From: Baffinella frigidus
Taxonomy: Eukaryota > Cryptophyceae > Cryptomonadales > Baffinellaceae
Direction: 5' to 3'
Assembly (NCBI GenBank): GCA_026770585.1
Contig: MU646333.1
Span: forward strand, 189,705 to 200,305
DNA length: 10,601 bases
In this document: positions 4,141 to 10,100 of the stretch, piece by piece
How positions within the stretch are numbered: the first letter of the stretch is position 1
Layout of the letters: the number at the start of each line of letters is the position of its first letter
Notes under the pieces: generated by a model
The model's input: only the letters and a program-made list of their open reading frames with translations
Databases searched by the model: none
What the model was told of the DNA's origin: nothing
Position numbers and translations under genes: made by a program

Positions 4141-7100
4141 CTTTGCTGCCTCGTGCGCAGCTGACGCCGCACCCTGCTTGGTTGCACCAGGGTCACATCT
4201 CGCGCGTCCAGGGTCACGTCCAGGGGAACGTCCGTTGCTTCAGTCGAACCAATGGTAGTCGGCTCAGCACCTCTTAACAAAGACACCTCATGATGTGATG
4301 TGTAGGGTCACGTCCGGGGTCAGCCTGGTTGAGGAGGGTGTCACGTCCGGACACGCGCGGGCTGAAGACACTCCCGATGTCAAAGGGCGCGCACCCTTTG
4401 CGGATCACGAGTCGCGTCTTGGAGGGTTGGGGTGCAGGGGGGAGAGGGGGGGGGGCGAAGTTGCGGATGTGAAGATGCGACGGGAGGGTTTTCCCGGGGG
4501 GAAGAGGGGCGGGGAGGGTGGTGCCTGGGCGGTCTCAAGCCTAGCCTCAAGCGCTTCGAGGCGTCCTGCGTGCGCCTTGCTGCTTTTCGCCTCGCGCGCC
4601 TCTCCCGCATGCCCCGCCGCCTGCGCCACAGCGAGGTCAGTCATCCAGACCCCACCCGAAGTGTGTGTAGTAAAGAACCTTCTAGAGCCTTCTAGAGCCT
4701 TCTAGAGAAGGCTCTAGAGTAAAGTGCCACGCTGCAGTGCCATGCAGGCGTCCTGCGTTCGCCTTGCTGCTTCTCGCCTCACGCGCCTTTCCTGCGTGAC
4801 CGGCCGCCTGCCGGAGGGGAGTGGCACCCTCGCACGTCAGCCAACCAGACACCGCCACCCCAAAGGGAGCTACCCCATCCAGCAGTCTGGCGTGGGAGGG
4901 CGGCGCGATCCACTGGAACAAGTTGACAGGCCTGTCAACTTACCACGAAGACAGAGTGTTAACTTGAGAATAGGCACACACCTGAAGGCGCGCGACTTCC
5001 TTGGAGAGGCCCTCGACCTTGCTCTTTGCCGCCTTACGCCCTAGCTCTCCCTCACTCGGGGTTCCCTCCCATTCACAAGTTGACACGCTGGGTCCGCAGT
5101 ACAAACCCGTCAACGTTCCCGCTCCGAAGCGCCCGGGCGCACCGAATTGGTGAGCCCACTTAGACTGAGACAGAGGCACACACGAGGCTGCCCGTCCGGA
5201 GAGAATGTTTCCTCCACGTCTAGCTCAGTCTCAGTCTAGTTGGGCTCAGGGGGCGGTGCACACCTGCAGGCGCGCGACTTCCTCGGAGAGGCCCTCGACC
5301 TTGCTCTTTGCCGCCTTAGCCGCCGCTCCCGCCCGCTCCGCCTCCCCTTTCACCCTGAGAGAGATAGAGGCGTTATTGGGGATGGTGTGTGGTGTGAGGT
5401 GTGAGGTGTGTGGTGTGTGGTGTGTGGGGGTGCCCTGCACCCGCCGCGCCCCAACGCACCGAGTGTGGATGCGGGGAAGGGAAGGGATGCGGAGAGGGTG
5501 GGGTGAGGTGAGGTGTGGGGGTGTGTGTGGGGGGGTCAGGCGAGCAAGGCGGCACCCGCCTGCTCCTCCTCCCCTTTCACCTGCATGTTTATGGTTTGGG
5601 GTTTGGGGTTTAGGGTTTCTGGTTTAGGGTTTCGGGTTCAGGGTTTCGGGTTTAGGGTTTGGGGTTTGGGGTTTGGGGTACGGGGTTTAGGGTTTAGGGT
5701 TTCGGGTTTCGGGTTTCGGGTTTCGGGTTCAGGGTTTGGGGTTTAGGGTTTAGGGTTTAGGGTTTAGGGTTTAGGGTTTAGGGTTTAGGGTTTAGGGTTT
5801 GGGGTTTAGGGTTTTGGGGTTTAGGGTTTGGTGCCCGCCGTGCGCCACACAGGCTACGCTCCAAGCAAAGCGAGTGCGGGTGCGGGGAGGGGATGCGGGT
5901 GGGGTGGGGTGGGGTGGGGTGGGGTGGGGTGGGGTGGGGTGGGGTGGGGTGGGATAGTGGTTAGGCGCGCACCGCTTGACACTTTCTCTCGCAACGGCGA
6001 GGGCCTCATCCTTTTCCTGCGCTGCCTCCGACTCTTTCGACGCCTGCGTTTAGGGTTTGAGGTGTGGGTTTGGGGGTTTGGAGTTTGGTGTGTGGTGTGT
6101 TGTATGTGGTGTGTGGTGTGTGATGTGTTGGGTTTGGGGTTTGGGTTTGGGGGTTTGGGGTTTGGTGTGTGGGGTTTGGGGTGTGGGGTGTGGGGTTTGG
6201 GGTGGGGTGCGGGGTTTGGGATGTGGTGTTTGGGGTGTGGGGTTCAGGGTTCAGGGTTTAGGGTTTAGGGTTCAGGGTTCAGGGTTTAGGGTTTAGGGTT
6301 TAGGGTTTAGGGTTTAGGGTTGGGGGTTTAGGGTTTAGGGTTTGGGTTTAGGGCTCAGCCTCACCGCACACACCCTCCCACCTGGGAAAACACCCCTGGA
6401 GCCCACCCGCCCGCAGGCCCACGCAAATCGACCTCGGAATTCATGGGACGGACGGGGGCGGTTTCAGCGTATTTACTAGCAAGTAGTATATACATCTCGT
6501 TTCATATACGTACAAAAACGTTGAGGGTCTAGGGTACTTTAGTCAGTACCTTTTCGAGCTTGGCCTTGGTCTCCTTCGCCTGGGTTTCCCGGCGCGCCGC
6601 TTCCGCCAGCAGGCTCTTGACCTGCGGTTTATGGTTTATGGTTTATGGTTCATGGTTTAGGGTTTAGGGTTTAGGGTTTAGGGTTTAGGGTTCAGGGTTT
6701 AGGGTTTAGGGTGGGCGAGTTGACCTTGTCCCGGAGCTTCGCCGCTTCCGCTGAAGCCGACGCGTCGCCGCCCTCCGAGTGTTCCACGCGGTCTTTGAGG
6801 AGCTTCAGGTGCGCGTCACGCGCCTTGTGTTTGGGATTGGGGGTTAGGGTTTGGGGTTTAGGGTTTGGTGTTTGGTGTTTGGTGTTTGGGGTTTAGGGTT
6901 TTGGGTTTTGGGTTTTGGGTTTTGGGTTTTGGGTTTTGGGTTTTGGGATTTGGGTTTTGGGGTTTGGGTTTGGGGTTTGGGGTTTAGGGTTTGGGGTTTG
7001 GGGTCGCGCACCTTAGCCTCCTGCATTGCCCGCTTCCACTTGGTGTCGAGAACCTGCCGAGTGTTTGACCATTTGTTAAAACCCGCATCCTCCCCCGAGC

Positions 7101-10100
7101 AACAACCCCGCGGCCACTGCAGGACACATTGCTGCGCGGCGTGCTCTGGCACGGACCTCTTTATCGGCGCGGAGATCAGTGAGGGCGGCGTCCGCCTTCT
7201 CCTTGTCTGCCTTCAGCTGCACACGCGCACACACCTCTCGCGTCAGCAGATGACCGCACATGGGAAAACACCTTCCCGTGGATGCTTCCAAGCGAAGCCG
7301 TCTTCGCCGAGACCGGCAGAGATCCCGAGAGTCGGATAGAAAGTAAGGCGAAGCTCGGGTGTGATCGGCTACAACAAAAGCAGGTGGGTGAGGTTTGGAG
7401 TTTTATGAGTCCCGCCCAGATGCAATTCCTCAATAAAGCAACACTCTCTCTCTCGATGGTGGGCACCGACCATGGCAAGGAGCACGTTCTTCCGCGAAAG
7501 GTCATCCTTCAGACCCTTCAACTCCTCCTTGGCGGCTTTCAGCCCCTGCGCCGCCTTACGGAGCTCCTCTCGTACAGCGTCGACCTGGGGTGAATTCGTT
7601 TCACGCCTCGTCGGGGCGGGTGCCAGCGCTCCACACCCACCACGCGTAGATTCATGTGGGGTACAGGGTTCAGGGTTTAGGGCTTACGGAGCTCCTCTCG
7701 TACAGCGTCGACCTAGGGTTGGGGTTGAGGGTTTAGGAGGGAGGATTCGGGGTTGAGGGTTGAGGGTTTAGGGCTCAGGGTTTAGGTTGCATGGTTTAGG
7801 GTGTGGGGTTTAGAGTTGAGGGTTTCGGGGTTCGGGTTTAGGATTTAGGGTTTGGGATTTAGGGTTCAGGGTTCAGGGTTTAGGGTTCAGGGTGTAGGGG
7901 TTAGGGGTCAGGGTTTAGGATCCAGGGTTTAGGGTTCAGGGGTTTGGGGTGTGAACGGGCGGGTGCCACCGCTCCATACCCACCAACCGTAGATTCATGT
8001 GGGGTTCAGGGGTTCAGGGTTCAGGGTTTAGAGGTTAGGGGCCAGGGGTCAGGGTTGAGGGTTTGAACCTCGTCGGGGCGGGTGCCAGCGCTCCACACCC
8101 ACCACGCGTAGATTCATGTGGGGTACAGGGTTCAGGGTTTAGGGCTGAGGATCCAGGGTTCAGGGGTCAGGGTTTGGAGTTTGAACCTGGTCGGGCGGAT
8201 GCCAGCGCTCCATACCCACAAGTTTCCTCTGCATTGCCTCGAGTTGGTCCGCCGCCTGAATTGTGTCCAGGGTTTAGGGTTTGGGATTTGGGATTTGGGG
8301 TTTAGGGTTGATGGGTCTTGGGTTGGAGTTTCGGTTTAGGGCTGCATCGCCTCGAGTTGGTTCACTGTCTGGGTTTGGGGTTTGGGGTTTTGGGTTTGGG
8401 GTTTGGGGTTTGGGGTTTGTGGTTTGGGGTTTTGGGTTTCGGGTTTTGGGTTTGGGGATTAGGGATTAGGGTTCAGGGCTCAGTGTTCAGCGTTCAATGT
8501 TCAATGTTCAGTGTTTAGGGTTCACACCGCGTTGGTACGGGTTTACACCGCGTTGGTTCAGGGTTCAGGGTTCAGGGTTCAGGGTTCAGGGTTCAGGGTT
8601 CAGGGTTCAGGGTTCAGGGTTCAGGGTTCAGGGTTTAGAGTTCAGTGTTTGAGGTTTGGGGTTAACCGCGCGCATGTCCGCCTGACCCTGCAGCTTCCCC
8701 GCCTCTCGTGCCTTATCTGCCGAATCCAGCCGCACCCAACCTCTCCAAACCCCAAGCCCCTCCTAACCGCTCCCTAAAGCCCCTCCGCATTCTGTTCGTC
8801 TTGGATCAACACGCGGGCTGTCCGGGTTTCGGGTTTCGGGTTTCCGGGTTTCCGGGTTGAGAGTTTCGGGGCTAACCGCACGCATATCCGCCTGACCCTG
8901 CAGCTTCCCCGCCTCTCGTGCCTTGTCTGCCGACTCCAGCCGGGTGCGGGCCTGCGGGTTGTGGGTTATGGATTAGGGTTATTGGTTATGGCTTACGGGT
9001 TCTGGGTTATGGTTTATGGGCTATGGTTTCAACCGCGGGTTATGGGTTATGGGTTATGGGTTGTGGGTTATGGGTTGTGGGTTATGGGTTGTGGGTCATG
9101 GGGAGGCATCAGACCTGTGTCTCCAGCGCCTCCATCCGTGCGGCACTCGTAACCACCTCCGCTTTCAGCGTTTCCATCTGTGGTGGCGCCGCGGTCAGCC
9201 GATTTTATCTCAGAAAAAGGATTTTTAAATTCGTTTTCTTAAGTCACCCCCCCTTCAAATTTGTCAACTTATGCGCAGAGAAAAGAATAAGTTGACGAAT
9301 TTGTACAGGAATTGACTTAAGAAAACGAATTTAAAAATCCCTTTTCTGAGATAAGATTCGCTCCGAAGCCTAAACCCTAAGCTGGGCGCGGGCGGGTGCC
9401 GCTACAGCCTGCATTTGCGCGGTACTTGGCATCACCGCCGCGTTTCCATCCGATGAGGGAAACACGCGCGGTGGTTTCCGTCTGATGATGTCAACCCGCG
9501 CCGCGCTTAGCTGCCGCCGAACCCCGCATTGCAATGTGCTTGCAGGCAGCGCGGTGAGAGGTGAATTGACTGACTACTAGCATTTTCATCTCCGGTGCGG
9601 GCTCGTTCTTGAGGCTCATAGACATTGTATCACTCAATTCAAGGCTAAAGGGCCTACCTAGGACCTGTATCGAGCGTAATAAAGAAGAAGAACTACTGGC
9701 GAGAAAGAGAGAGCGAGAGAGCGAGAGAGCGAGAGAGAGAGAGAGCGAAAGAGCGGGCGAGAAAGAGAGTCCTTGTGTTCGTATACCAATACTGCTGTCA
9801 CTTTGTCGAATCAAGCGCCAATTGCGCCCTTGCTGCCAGGCCTTGCACCCAACACCCCCAGGGTGCGCGCGTGATGTGTGCATCGCGATACGCAGAGAAC
9901 GCCAGGTGATGTTTATCCAGGGAAACCTATTTTTCTTTCATTTGATGGCAACGAAAATTACTACACAATGCGTTCTTATTAGTAATATAAAAGAATCTGT
10001 GTAGTAATTTTGATTGCCATCAAATTAAAGAAAAAAAGGTTTCCCCGGATAAATGCGTGCAGCACATGTCATCACAACGCCCTCCCATTCACCCCACTCC

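Noticed and set aside
3660-4258. Long plus-strand open frames rich in GFRVWGLGF repeats (also at 5513-5746, 5828-6296, 6851-7339, 8281-8518)
   Set aside because: They are translations of TTTAGGG/TTTGGGG heptamers, where three heptamers give seven codons in every frame. They are open because the repeat lacks stops in those frames, and they end at repeat borders.
4380-4420. Possible short exon on minus reading QDATRDPQR before gtgcgc
   Set aside because: The donor looks like the others, but the only nearby acceptor gives a mismatched phase and the segment coincides with a small hairpin.
7217-7470. Structural RNA gene in the repeat-free intron
   Set aside because: I looked for tRNA-like or snoRNA-like boxes because this intron lacks heptamers, but saw no cloverleaf and no clear C/D or H/ACA motifs.
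5588-9099. A true chromosome end
   Set aside because: The heptamers are degenerate, split into many blocks with different variants, and interleaved with exons on both sides. They are interstitial.
9609-10004. 131-codon plus-strand frame with an Arg/Glu repeat that looks like a coiled coil
   Set aside because: The charged part is a GAGA/GAGC simple repeat and the end runs through a hairpin element. No splice or start evidence supports it.
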